From positions 14,445,001 through 14,509,000 of the forward strand of contig JALMGJ010000006.1 of assembly GCA_023362775.1 (NCBI GenBank): a DNA stretch of 64,000 nucleotides, given 5' to 3'. A model generated the notes under the pieces. The model saw nothing but the letters and a program-made list of their open reading frames with translations. It was not told the origin of the DNA and did no database searches. This document shows, piece after piece, positions 12,660 to 23,135 of this stretch. A program made the position numbers and the translations under genes. Source of the DNA: Charina bottae (Eukaryota > Chordata > Lepidosauria > Squamata > Charinaidae). Position 1 is the first letter of the stretch. Every line of letters begins with the position of its first letter.

Positions 12660-12957
12660 CAGGGTTTTCCAAACTTTTCATGTTGGCGACACACACCAAT
12701 GGCAGCGGCAGCATGGCCTGCGGTGTCCTGGTGTGTCACGCGCACACCTGGAAGTGCTGATGGGGGGAACCTGAAGAAGCAGCACCCCCTCCAATCAGCA
12801 CCGCAGCTGCCACCGCAATCTGCAGTGGTGGCGCTGATTGGCGGGGGTGCCACTTCTTCCGGTTCCCCCCATCAGCGCTTCCGGGTTTGCGCGCAACACA
12901 CCAGGACACCACAGGCGACACAGTAGTGTGTCGCAACACACACTTTGGAAAGCTATG
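12660..12957. mobile_element. GC-rich non-autonomous hAT element
   Basis: The left end CAGGGTTTTCCAAAC and right end CTTTGGAAAGCTATG are inverted relatives. An identical 8-bp duplication AACTATAC lies at 12652-12659 and 12958-12965. Inside is a second long inverted repeat (GTGTCCTGGTGTGTC ... ACACACCAGGACACC). The element is 298 bp, much richer in GC than its surroundings, and codes for nothing. The frames crossing it are by-products. Confidence 0.85.
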
Positions 12958-13189
12958 AACTATACAGTCCCCTGGGCTTCAACTTGCTATCCCAGTGCCT
13001 AGGGGAAAAACCAGCTCTTAATGGCTTGTGGCTGGGATTTTTTTTAAATATCCCAATTTTTTTAGCCTTTTTTTTTTAAGTAACAACTGAAAGGTTGGAT
13101 TTAAACAGATTTAAAATATTAAGCAAGGAGAAATTTGTAGATCTACCCCAGTCTCTTAGATTTTCAAAGAAGCTTTGTTTGTTGGTATG

Positions 13190-13258
13190 CAAGAGCTTGC
13201 TAGAGTTTAGTACAACTCCTGGTGAATATCTATATATGGGGTGAGATATCATCAGTAT
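13190..13258 (+). pseudogene. L2 LINE, piece upstream of SINE insertion
   Basis: Continues into the piece at 13594. The last codons before the SINE read toward ...YHQY of the reverse-transcriptase YHQYADDTQLY box. Decayed. Confidence 0.6.
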
Positions 13259-13593
13259 AGGGGCGTGATGGCTCAGCAGGTAAGACGCCAGGCTTGTCGA
13301 TCGGAAGATTGCAAGTTTGGAGGTTCGAATCCCTAGCCCTGCATGCGGAGTGAGCTCCCGCACTAGCTCCAGCTCTTGCCAACCTAGAAATTCGAACGCA
13401 TGCAAATGCATGTAGATTAATAGGTACCACTTCGGTGGGTAGGTAACAGCGTTCTGCACGCGTCATGCGGCCACACGACCATGGAAGTGTCTTCGGACAA
13501 CGATGGCTCTTTGGCTAACAAACAGAGATGAGCACCGGCCCCTAGAGTCAGACACGACTGCACAAATGTGCGGGGGGAACCTTTACCTTTACC
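13259..13593 (+). mobile_element. Sauria-type tRNA-derived SINE
   Basis: Full-length: head GGGGCGTGATGGCTCAGC (A box), B box GGTTCGAATCC, and a 3' end with AGAGTCAGACACGACTGC and CCTTTACCTTTACC. The identical 12-bp duplication TATCATCAGTAT is at 13247-13258 and 13594-13605. The SINE splits the L2 reverse-transcriptase active-site box. The 3' block resembles the end of BovB, its presumed mobilising partner. Confidence 0.92.
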
Positions 13594-14612
13594 TATCATC
13601 AGTATGCTGATGATACTCAGTTGTACATCTCTGCCCATGGTGAGTTATGCGATGTCGCAACCACCCTTTCCCGGTGCCTGAGGCTATTGAGGTCTGGATG
13701 GGAAGCAACAGGTTGAAGTTGAACCCTGGCAAGACGGAATGGCTGTGGGTTTGGGGCTCTTTGGTTTCCAGAGAATTACCATCTTTGGTCTTGGATGGGG
13801 TTGCACTGCCCCAGACAGATCCTGTGCATAACCTGGGGGTTCTCCTGGACTCACGACTCCTGCTCGAAGAACAGGTGGTAGTCGTGTCCAGGAAAGCCTT
13901 TGCGCAACTGCATGTTGTGCACTAGGTACACCCATCCCTGGACCAACAGGCCCTTATCACAGTCACCCACACCCTAGTCACCTCCCGTTTGGACTATTAT
14001 AATGTGCTCTGCATTGGGCTGACCTTGAAAAGTATCCAGAAGCTTCAGTTGGTTCAAAATGCAGCAGCCTGCATAGTTTTGCACAAGCCTAGATCTGCGC
14101 ATGTGCCACCTTTTTTGCGGGAGCTGCATTGGTTGCTGATTTGCTTCCGGGTCCAATTCAAGGTGCTGGTTATCACCTTTAAAGCCCTACATGGCTTGGG
14201 GCCTGGTTATTTGCAGGACCGCCTTTCCCCAGTTACATCCACCTGGCCCACCAGAGTAGGGAGGCAGGGCATGTTGCGGGTCCCTTCAGTTAGGGAGGTA
14301 CATCTATTGGGGCCAAGGAAAAGGACTTTCTCTGTGGTGGCTCCCTCCCTTTGGAACACCATTCACCCAGAGATAAGATTGGCCCCCTCCTTGTTCCTTT
14401 TCCAGAAGGCCCTGAAGACGTGGTTTCCTCAGCGGGCCTGGGGACCCCAGGTCACTTCGGAGCCAATCAAGTGGCTGATATGAATGTGTTTGCTGCCACT
14501 GTGGGGTGTGTATTGTGTTTTCATGGTTTTTAATTCTGTAAGCCGCCCGAAGTCACCGTGTGTGAGTTGGGCGGCCTTATAAATTTGTTTAATAAATAAA
14601 TAAATTAATAAA
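13594..14612 (+). pseudogene. L2 LINE ORF2 3' half and tail
   Basis: The piece begins at the active site (YADDTQLYISAHGEL) and continues through the ORF2 C-terminal part: SNRLKLNPGKTEWLWV, LDSRLLLEEQV, LQLVQNAAACIV, RELHWLLICFRVQFKVLVIT and LFLFQKALKTWF. There is a stop and frame change near 13923. The 3' UTR has the CCGCCC ... GGGCGG hairpin (14544-14575) and an (AATA) tail. No RNase H or endonuclease is present here. Clearly non-functional. Confidence 0.88.
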
Positions 14613-15080
14613 TGCTGGGTTGTTGTTTTTTTGATTCAGCAATAATTTCCTATTGCCTTCTTTGCTTTTAATATCTGTTTTCTATGGCGGAGCCTAAACC
14701 ATGGAATAACTGGCTGTTGACATGTAGGTTGGCTCCTTCCTTGCTACAGGTTTGGAGGGGGCTTAAAATATTTTATTTTAATTTTAATCAGGACTTCTAG
14801 ATTTTTTGTTTTAGCATTTCTTAGCACTTTAATGGTGTACTCATTTGGATTCCATTGCATAGGTGTGTTCGTCAGCCACCTAAAACCACCAAATGGGAGT
14901 GGGTGGCATATACATTGTTGTCTATGCAAAATAAATGAAACACCCAAAAGCTGATTCTTACATTAACTATGTTTTCCCTGTATGAACTTAAACACCACAC
15001 TAAGAAAAGCAGGGCAACCTGCTTAGGGTGACAAGATTGGGCAGTTGCCAAGGCCGCAGAATCACTGTAGCTGTCATTGC
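14613..15080. other. unannotated DNA
   Basis: Nothing recognised. Confidence 0.3.
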
Positions 15081-15104
15081 TACACTTGATCTTCGCCAAA
15101 GGCC
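15081..15104 (-). other. U2 snRNA-like 5' fragment
   Basis: On the minus strand, GGCCTTTGGCGAAGATCAAG continuing into TGTA resembles the conserved 5' segment of U2 snRNA (GGCCTTTTGGCTAAGATCAAG), with one deletion and one or two changes. Similarity stops on both sides. It may be a truncated pseudogene or chance. Confidence 0.35.
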
Positions 15105-15475
15105 TCTGCAGCATATCCAAGAAGATCAAATACAGCCTGAAAAAAAATGTACAGTTTGCATTTGGAATAATTAAACCCAAAAAGAGACTTGGAAACAGAA
15201 GAATGAAAGGGGGACAAATTCCATCCATGAGAATGTCTCTGAATGTCTCTTTTTCTTTGAAATAATGTCCAACGCTAGTTTTCTTTTCCCAAACTGAATG
15301 AGAATTGGTGAGAAAACAGTGAAGAACTTATATACTTGGCCTCAGTACTAACAGAGTGGGATGAAGCATATGTGGAAGAGGGCAGGGGAAATCAAGTTAG
15401 TGGTCATATGCCTTATGATAATTTGTACGCAAAAGGCAGCTTTGCAGTCCAGATGCTTCTCAATACAAAGCAGGT
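15105..15475. other. unannotated DNA
   Basis: Nothing recognised. Confidence 0.3.
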
Positions 15476-15616
15476 AAAAGGTAAAGGTTGCCCCACACAG
15501 TCGTGTCCGACTCTAGGGGCCGGTGCTCATCTCCGTTTGTTAGCCGAAGAGCCAGCTTGTCCAATGACGTTTCCGCGGTCATGTGGCCCTCATGACACGC
15601 TCGGAACGCTGTTACA
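15476..15616 (-). mobile_element. Sauria-type SINE, 3' fragment
   Basis: Reversed: GGTAAAGGTTGCCC, CAGTCGTGTCCGACTCTAGG and GAGCACCGGCC blocks on the corresponding strands, ending after the GGAACGCTGTTAC block. The tRNA-like head is missing. Confidence 0.85.
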
Positions 15617-16223
15617 AATGCAAATAAAAATAAAAAGCAATTGTGGGGAAATAGGCTCAGAGAGAGAAAGAAGAACCTTTTCTGATCTGTGCTGCGCTTC
15701 TTCACTCTTGACAGCTCTTCACTTTTGGCAGGAAAGAATAGGACCAAGTGATGGTGTGGAATGCTTCATTTAATGATATGATGTCATGGAGGAGGTAGTA
15801 TCCTTTGGTATGTGTGAACATGGGAAAACTCCACACAGAGGTTCTCTTTGGGACAGCAAAGTCTGGCTCTCCCCTTTGAGTTGAGCTGTAGTATCCAAGT
15901 AGCATCCAAAAAGCAGATCCTTGGAGGTGGGAGAGGACTATGGAAATAGTCGAGTTCCTTTTGTTCATGATATAGGCAGGGAACATTCATGTTCGGGGTG
16001 AAAACGAAGTAAGACTCTGGATCGGGAGGCGGGAAGAGTCTCAAGGAACCATTCCTAATTCTAACTCCCTTTCAAAAATGTACATTGATATTCTGTATTC
16101 ATCATCCTGAATTATGATTGAACTCTGTCAGATTTAGGAGACAAGAGGATATAAAATACTGAATTTGGCAAGCAAATGCTTCACCTGATTGCCTCATGTT
16201 GTATCAGAAGACGTCATGCTCTG
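15617..16223. other. unannotated DNA
   Basis: No feature recognised. Confidence 0.3.
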
Positions 16224-16225
16224 AT

Positions 16226-16280
<55 letters not shown>
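16224..16280. repeat. (ATTT)n microsatellite
   Basis: About 14 ATTT units, perhaps the tail of a lost LINE. Confidence 0.95.
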
Positions 16281-16281
<1 letters not shown>

Positions 16282-17018
16282 AGTAATGCATGGCAGGCAT
16301 TATGGTCCTGCTATGCTGGCAGATGCCATGGCATGGTAGAATCTCATGTCACAGTCCTATGCATTCCCTTCATCGAAGAAAAAGGACAGATGATAAGGAC
16401 AGAAATTGTGCAGCAACTCTAACCAAGGATACCAATCCCTGCTCATTAAGGACAGCTCAAAATGTTTTGTGGAGGTTATGGATGCCATCTCTCACCCCTT
16501 TCCATGTGTGTTCAGCATGTTCCCGAGGGGAACTGACAGAGCTTGCTAGAAACCTTGCTAATGACCCAGGGTCTGGAGAATGATAAATGATGCTTGAGAT
16601 CACTTGTTTCAGTCAGGCTCAGATGGAACCCCATGACACCCAAACAAACCAACAACAGCGTGGTCTGCACTCCCTTAAATAACACATAGCATTAAAAAAA
16701 AAAGCTATGGTAGAACCAATAGAGGGGGTATGATTTCATGCCCAGAAAGACCATGCCAGTGTTGTTCCATCTAACTATTCTTTATTTATTGAATATATAC
16801 TGTATGCCCCCTGAATTAGATGGATTCATGGCAGCTAACATCACACTTAGGAAGTGAGCACCCAGTTAATTTAGCCAGGCTGAGGAATTGCAGGGAGCAG
16901 GAAACAACCACATAGACCTGCTGTTTAATAACAGGGCTACTTATCTTGGCTTTAATAAGAATATACTTCTATGACCAGTTACTATGTTCTGTTCTCTGCC
17001 AGGAGAAACTTTGCTTTG
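16281..17018. other. unannotated DNA
   Basis: Contains a weak L2-tail-like stretch near 16780-16850 (TTTATTTATTGAATATATAC). Otherwise nothing recognised. Confidence 0.3.
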
Positions 17019-17025
17019 TGAGCAT

Positions 17026-17082
17026 GGAAATGATATGTTTCGCTCCTTATCCAAGGAGCTTCTTCAGTCTGAGCAAAGTTGG
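17026..17082 (-). ncRNA. hammerhead-like motif, left arm
   Basis: Minus strand: GCTCAGA, CTGAAGA, stem II AGCTCCTTGGATAAGGAGC, then GAAACATATC (core about 17033-17067). It mirrors the plus-strand motif at 17228-17276, with CATATC where the other has CGTTTC. Confidence 0.55.
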
Positions 17083-17227
17083 TAAGGGAATCCTAAATAT
17101 GTTTCTAGGTAGCTGTGTGACCTTACACCTATTGTGTACTTTACACCTATGTGTGACTTACTACCTAGAAACACCTATGTGTGACTTACTACCTAGAAAC
17201 ATATTTAGGATTCCCTTACCAACTTTG

Positions 17228-17276
17228 CTCAGACTGAAGAAGCTCCTTGGATAAGGAGCGAAACGTTTCCACTGAG
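17228..17276 (+). ncRNA. hammerhead-ribozyme-like motif (PLE)
   Basis: CTCAG (17228-17232) pairs with CTGAG (17272-17276) as stem I. CTGAAGA (17234-17240) is followed by a perfect seven-pair stem II, GCTCCTT-GGAT-AAGGAGC, and then GAAACGTTTC. ACGT is self-complementary, as expected of hammerheads with a minimal stem III. All three helices and the catalytic core are present, making this one of the best candidates here. Confidence 0.65.
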
Positions 17277-17350
17277 AAAATAGAAATCCAGTTGACATGA
17301 TTCAAGCTACAGACAATTCCACCTGGATGACTGAGAACCTTCATAGACAA

Positions 17351-19379
17351 AGCAACGTAGATATGCACAAGTGTATTTTCAGAGCTTTCCAGCCTTTGGG
17401 TTTGAGGTCAGGTGATAAATGTGAGTGGTCGCTGCTTCCCCTTCTTATGGCCCTTTGCTTTCCGGGGGGGGGGGGGGTTGGGAGGCAGACTTGGACTGGG
17501 CAACTCTTGAAGCAAAGAATACCTTCAGATAAAAGACTATCCCTGACAGTCGTTCAAAGAGAAGCTAATTTCAAACAGAAGACTGACCTACTCTGAAATA
17601 ATCCTTGCTTGTCTTCAAACAAAAGCTTAACCTGGTTAAGGTATTAACCTATTTTCTGGGTTCACCTAATACACTGAACCATAAATTATCTCAACAGACT
17701 TGGTTGGTGCATCTCACTAAGCTGTACAGAAACAAACCAAGATGCATGATGCCCATATAGAATTGCCAGGGCTTTAATAGGCCTTCCTAAGGGGATTGGG
17801 TGAAGTGGGCTGCTAAGGACCTCTGAGAGGGACCAGTAGCACATCATGAAGCCTTCTTGTTGTACTGTTGCTACTCTGGCTGTTCAAGTGTAGCCTCTCA
17901 ATGTGAGCAAGAAATGAAAAGCACAGATATGGAATAATTCCAATATATTGTTTTCACTCTTCTTTTCATTCTCTCTCTGTATAGGAGATCACCAGGGGTG
18001 TCTGGGGGGTGGATGAAAAATGTGAGGGTGGTGGCCACAGCCATGCAAACAAAGCCATGCCCATGAAAAAGTGGTGGAACAAATGGGCTAAAGGAGGCAT
18101 CAAGTCAGTGGAGGTTGGAAGCTATGCTGAGGAGATGGTGGTGGGTGCAATGAAAGGGGAAGGATTCTGGGAACCGAATAAACCCAGGTATCAAATGGGA
18201 AACAAAATTTGAAAGTAGGTGAGAGGCTGACTTCAAAAGAGAAGTTATAGGTTTATTTCCTCTGCCGATAGCAGTTTCTAAAGGAAGACATGACAGTTCC
18301 AGATCTAAAAGGTTCATCCAAAACCTGTTAAGGATCAGTATGCCTTTCCCCCCATTCAAAGACCTTCCAATGTTCCCAGCAAGTTGCACCTATGATAAGA
18401 AAGAGAGCCTGGTTTATATCACACTGGCATGTAAGACAGCATTGTCAGCTATAGTTTATTTAAAGTGCAAGGTCTGGAACTGCAAAATAATGACTTAAAT
18501 AAAATTTACTATTGACTTTGTAGACTAAAATCTTTCTGTCATCAGGAATCTGGGGTGGAGGAGTCCCACCCGAAAGGCCTTCACTTAAATGTATTCCTTT
18601 AATATTTCAAAGCGAGTTGTAGGCCTTTTTTTTTTAATATACTTCCTTCTTCAAAAATATACTATAGTGAGGTGGAAATTAGTATTTTTAATAGAAAGTT
18701 GGAATTGCTTACATAAGGGAAAAACTGGTAATGACCTATGACACTGTCTCTAGAAAAGCAACATTTGAGGGAGCTGTAGAAGCAGTTAATCCAATTCCTT
18801 GAAAAGCTGCAGAAAGCGATGTCACCAATGAATGATTTATAAATTACCAAATGTCCTTCTCATTTGGAGGATATCTTTTAATCTTAGACCGCAGTTTTCA
18901 GTTTGATGGGGAGAGCCACAGAACCCACCTGCATGTTAACAAGGTTGGGGTCACATCTGAGATTTTTGGAAGGAAGTGGGGCCATGACAGCCAAACAGGG
19001 AGAGGCAGGCCATATACGGCGTAATTTTATTTTTCAACCAATTTGATTAAATGCTCACTAAATTGCTGACCAAGCATGAGAGAGGCCAGGCTGGCTGTAT
19101 GAAGAGCAACAGAAATATATTTTCTTTCATATTGTTGGGAGTACGCCCAGCCCCCTTTAATGTACATGTAGTTAAAATAAATGGTAGTGGTTTTTTTTAA
19201 GTATCCTACCAATATATGACAGTTCAATTTAGAGGTGAAGCCTTTTAATAAAAACCTCTTGTAATGAATGCTTTGGTTTATGAACTCTGTCTCCCAGTAG
19301 AGTGCTTAACATCATGAAGCAACATCTATGTTTTTGCCATAGTCAAGCAACATCAAGAAAAGTTTGGGCTTACTTGAAA
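17351..19379. other. unannotated DNA with one possible MITE trace
   Basis: A poly-G tract lies at 17465-17477. Near 17996-18060 a CAGGGGTGTCTGGGGGG start followed by GCCATGCAAAC resembles the GTCTGCAGG MITE family (compare 39115-39282). Nothing else was recognised. Confidence 0.3.
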
Positions 19380-19437
19380 ATATTTATTTATCAAATTTTG
19401 TCACCACCCATTTCCCCAAAAGAGGGACTCTGGGCGG
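19380..19437 (-). mobile_element. L2 LINE 3' tail
   Basis: Reversed L2 tail, TTATTTATC then CACCACCCATTTCCCC and GGGACTCTGGGCGG. A direct duplication of the AAAAGAGGGACTCTGG block follows at 19452-19467. Confidence 0.6.
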
Positions 19438-19464
19438 AGTCCATCTCCCTCAAAAGAGGGACTC

Positions 19465-19580
19465 TGGTATAGCCTAGTGGTTAAATGCTGGATGAGGGTT
19501 CTAGTACTCCCTTAGCCTTGAAAACCAGCTGGGTGACGTTGGCCAGTCATTCTCTTTCCACCATAGTCTGGGAACTTGAA
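19465..19580 (+). mobile_element. tRNA-derived SINE head fragment
   Basis: GGTATAGCCTAGTGGTTAAATG followed by GGTTCTAGTAC and CCAGCTGGGTGACGTTGG matches the head of the second SINE family at 19999. Only the 5' part remains. Confidence 0.6.
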
Positions 19581-19635
19581 ATTTTCCTGTATTGGACCAG
19601 TGTGGTAGATTATATATATAGTATATACCTGCATA

Positions 19636-19963
19636 GGGGCGTGGTGGCTCAGCGTGTAAAACGCCAGGCTTGTCGATCAGAAGATTGCAAGTTCAGAGGT
19701 TCGAATCCCTAGCCCTGCGTGCGGAGTGAGCTTCCGCACTAGCTCCGGCTCTTGCCAACCTAGCAATTTGAAAGCATGCAAATGCAAGTAGATAAATAGG
19801 TACCACTTCGGTGGGTAGGTAACAGCGTTCTGCGCACATCATGCGACCACATGACCGCGGAAGTGTCTTCGGACAACGCTGGCTCTTCGGCTAACAAACG
19901 GAGATGAGCACCGGCCCCTAGAGTCGGACACCACTGCATAAATGTGCGGGGGGAACCTTTTTT
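19636..19963 (+). mobile_element. Sauria-type tRNA-derived SINE
   Basis: Full-length copy: GGGGCGTGGTGGCTCAG head, GGTTCGAATCC B box, AGAGTCGGACACCACTGC tail. The 9-bp duplication ACCTGCATA lies at 19627-19635 and 19964-19972. Confidence 0.93.
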
Positions 19964-19998
19964 ACCTGCATACATATACACACGCACTTACATGCATA

Positions 19999-20222
19999 TG
20001 CCAGTTTGGGGTAGTGGTTAAAGGCGCCAGGCTAGAAACCAGGAGACTGAGTTCTAGTCCTGCCTTAGCATGAAGCTAGCTGGGTGACTCTGGGCCAGTC
20101 CCTCTCTCTCAGCCCTAGGAAGAAGAAGGCAAGGGCAAACCACTTCTGAAATCTTGCCAGGAAAACTGGAGACTTGTCTAGGCAGTCACCAGGAGCCAAG
20201 ACTGACTTGAAAGCAGCAAAAA
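19999..20222 (+). mobile_element. second tRNA-derived SINE family
   Basis: Head GCCAGTTTGGGGTAGTGGTT (A box), GAGTTCTAGTCCTGC (B box), then CAGCTGGGTGACTCTGGGCC and CAGGAGCCAAGACTGACTTG. Copies in reverse orientation lie at 21066-21298 and 34411-34643. Confidence 0.8.
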
Positions 20223-21065
20223 TATATAGAGATATAGCTATATCTCAATTTTGATCCTATAATACGTGAAGGAGCCCATAAACCTACTTGAGCAAATTTC
20301 TAGTTCAGCCACTGATAAATGGAAATGTGTGTGTGTGCGTGTGTTTTATATATATGGAAAACTTAATTCAGAAGTAATATGTTTTCTTCTTAAATTAAAA
20401 AAATGCTTGTGTGTTAATTTGAATTCCACATAAGTAATTAAAAATGAACAAGGGTATTCCATGGGGGATTTTTAATGCAGATTCCAGAATATAGAAATAG
20501 TATTTAGTGAGCAATAAATTAAAAGCTTCCCTGAAAGTACTGGGTTTCTTTTCTGGGAATTTGGCTGGGCAACATTTCTCTCAAAAGTTACATCCTTTCT
20601 AGTCCCTTTCAATGGGCTGCATTTCCCAGCATTACATAAAGCTACTTATTTTTGATTCAGGTGAAACTGCAGACTGGTAGGACTTTCAGATGCATCAATC
20701 TCTGTAACGCATAGTTTCTGCATATAATATGAGAGCTTTGCAACCCGCAGCATCCGGTTCTCTTGCATTTGGGAGGAAGACCCAAGAGGCCCAGGATGGG
20801 TTCGTCAAACAGAGAGCTCCAAACTTGGAGGGAAAAAAAGCCAACTTTGTATGCCTTGCCATTTTCATACCAGCTTGTTTCAGAGGTTTAGAATCCCTTT
20901 GGATGACAGAGCATAAAAAGGGACACAATGAGGAGTGTCCTGGGAGAACTAAGTAGTCCACTCAGAAGTACTGAACATAAGATCAGCACTAGGGTTCAGC
21001 ACATTGAGGGAACCACTGCCAAAAGGGAAGCAATGAGACTGCATTTGTACCATCTAGTTTGTTTG
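20223..21065. other. unannotated DNA
   Basis: Nothing recognised. Confidence 0.3.
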
Positions 21066-21298
21066 TTTTTTCATCCATTCAGTCGTGTCTGATTCTCGGA
21101 GACTGCCGGGATAAGTCCCTGAAGTTTCCTTGGCAAGGTTTTTCAGAAGTAGTTTGCCACTGCCTCCTTCCTAGGGCTGAGAGAAAGTGACTGGCCCAAG
21201 GTCACCCAGCTGGCTTTGTGCCTAAGGCGGGACTAGAACTCACAGTCTCCCGGTTTCTAGCCTGATGCCTCAACCACTACACCAACCTGGCTCTGGTG
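21066..21298 (-). mobile_element. second tRNA-derived SINE family
   Basis: Reverse copy of the 19999 family. Its 3' end (minus) reads CCGAGAATCAGACACGACTG, close to the BovB and Sauria-SINE tail, which suggests the same mobilising LINE. Confidence 0.82.
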
Positions 21299-21344
21299 TA
21301 TCTGGTAGGGTACAACAAAAGTTGGAGTCAGGCTATCCATAGAA

Positions 21345-21562
21345 GGGAGAATCAAAAAAGTTAGGATGGTGGGTGCAAACTCTGCCCCTTTTTAATGTGC
21401 ATTGCACACATTGCATGCATGTAAAAAGGGAGGTCTATCTATCTGTGTGGTCACTAGGAATTGAAAATGACTTATGGCACATAATCAATCAAAAAAGGGG
21501 TGGGTCTTCAAACAATCACACCTGCCATCTTGACTTTTTAAATCTCCCCTCCAGTGGATACT
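21345..21562. mobile_element. palindromic MITE, GTCTGCAGG family (degenerate)
   Basis: Arms contain CAAAAAAGTTAGGATGGTGG on the left and GCCATCTTGACTTTTT on the right, around AT-rich blocks with GCATTGCACACATTGC. Family relatives are at 22361, 25065, 27346 and 39115. Confidence 0.45.
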
Positions 21563-21574
21563 CCTGGTTGGAGT

Positions 21575-21683
21575 GCTCCAAGATTGGACCACTGGGCAGG
21601 GGGTTGGATCCTGACTTGGGTGGGGAGTTGGACTAGAAGACCTCCAAGGTCCCTTCAAACCCTATGATTCTATGATTCTACTG
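21575..21683 (+). mobile_element. CR1 LINE 3' end
   Basis: Ends with GTTGGACTAGAAGACCTCCA and the diagnostic ATTCTATGATTCTA direct repeat of CR1. Confidence 0.88.
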
Positions 21684-22360
21684 CAACTGAGTGTTCAGGA
21701 TTCTCTGTCCAAGTTGCACACCAATTAGGATACCTCCTTGGATTACACCTTGGTTGGTACTCACCTTGAACACCTTCATATCCTGGTTGAAGATATAGTT
21801 GGAAGGTTGATGGCCTTTCTCATCTTCAATGCAGGAGGTTGTATTCTTATAGAGAGCCTTGGAGATGGCTTTGGAGAAGCTATGCAGAAACAGTTACAAA
21901 AACAAGTGCATCCTTTAACAGAGAAAATGTGAGAAAGAAGCTCAGATTGGCTCCACCCTAATTCATTGGGGTATAGGTGGGAGGGAAAGAAAACACAGGC
22001 ATTCAAGATTCTCTTACTATAACCTATAACAAGAAAGCAGACTTCCAGGCAAATCTGTCAAAGCTGTTTCCTGACCTGGCATACCTTAAAGGACTGACAG
22101 TTGGTCATCAATATATGGTGGTTATTTCAAAGTGGGAATGCTACAGTGCCTTCCAAGGCAAAAGCAACAACAACAAAATAGTGTTACAGATAACTGTTTA
22201 AAAATTTAGAATTTGCTGGGGGAAACAACAATACAAACTGCTGTTAAATTAATAAGAAAAAAAGTGTTGGAAGGAGTACCTGGCATAGAGATAAGGGTAA
22301 AAGAAAGATATAAATAAATAAAATCCTATGTACACTGAATAGAACAATCATGATTCCATA
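21684..22360. other. unannotated DNA
   Basis: Nothing recognised. Confidence 0.3.
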
Positions 22361-22526
22361 CAGGGGAGTCTGCAGGGTCAAGAGCATCAAAATAGTAGTC
22401 TTAACGGGGGCAATCCACCCCTTTTTATCAGCATGTGACCTGTATGACACATGTTAAATAGGGGTGGGGCTTTGAACACCTACTCTTGTCCACCATGTTG
22501 CTGTTGCCTCTCCACCCCATCTGCAG
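22361..22526. mobile_element. palindromic MITE, GTCTGCAGG family
   Basis: Left end CAGGGGAGTCTGCAGGGTCA, right end CACCCCATCTGCAGGTA, with CCACCCCTTTTTATCA and AAATAGGGGTGGGGC as inner inverted blocks. No coding capacity. Confidence 0.55.
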
Positions 22527-22557
22527 GTACTATACTATAATATGTGACACTGAGAGA

Positions 22558-22599
<42 letters not shown>
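22558..22599. repeat. (GAT)n microsatellite
   Basis: Fourteen GAT units. Confidence 0.95.
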
Positions 22600-22600
<1 letters not shown>

Positions 22601-22646
22601 GAATGGTGTATAATTAAGCCAATTTTGGCTCACTAGGACCTCATGT

Positions 22647-23130
22647 TGTTGGAGTCTGGAATGTAGTAACAGAACTCCAGGCAGCACTTAGCAATTTTTA
22701 GCAGAGTGAAAGCATCCCAGAAAGGCTTGCACATGAGGCTTAATTACATTCAGGAAAAATAAAGCAGTCTTCACACATTAGTTAGTGAAAAAAACAAAAT
22801 AAAGATAGCTTACATTTTATTCAGCAGATCTTGGTTACAAGCAGTTTTATGATAGAAAGGTGTAATCATCTCCGGTCTGCATGCAAGCAATTTTATTCTG
22901 ACCAGACCCGCTTTTGGCGGCCCTGCTGAATGTGTGTGTGCATGCTGGAAGAGTAATGGATACTGGCCACGAGGGGCCCAAAGAGAAAAAGGAAACAGGA
23001 AGTCAGGTGACAGGCACCTCCCATGAACACGGCAGAGACACACTTCATAATAAAAGTCACGTTTCTGTAGAAGAGTCCCTCCCCTTATGTTCGTGAGACA
23101 ATGCACAGTTGAAACCTGATATTCCCAACA
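22647..23130. mobile_element. solo LTR, TGTTGG...CCAACA type
   Basis: Begins TGTTGGAGTC and ends ATTCCCAACA. The 5-bp duplication CATGT is exact on both sides (22642-22646, 23131-23135). No pol or gag sequence adjoins it, so it is a solo LTR of 484 bp. Terminal bases resemble the copia-associated LTRs at 40 kb and 61.4 kb. Orientation is uncertain, but AATAAA signals on the minus strand favour minus. Confidence 0.8.
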
Positions 23131-23135
23131 CATGT

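Larger units (their letters stand above)
17019..17350 (+). mobile_element. PLE terminal inverted pair
   Basis: Two facing copies of the same PLE terminal sequence are separated by a short spacer with a small tandem repeat (TGTGTGACTTACTACCTAGAAACA). Each arm holds a hammerhead-like core. The plus arm ends with CCACCTGGATGACTGAGAAC ... CTTCATAGAC, which recurs at 38300-38417 and 44119-44171. No coding sequence is present. Confidence 0.7.

Noticed and set aside
12421..12939. Frames of 60-120 codons across 12.4-12.9 kb on both strands
   Set aside because: They run through the GC-rich hAT element and its inverted repeats.
13259..13340. tRNA gene
   Set aside because: A and B boxes are those of a SINE head; the sequence continues into SINE body with target duplications.
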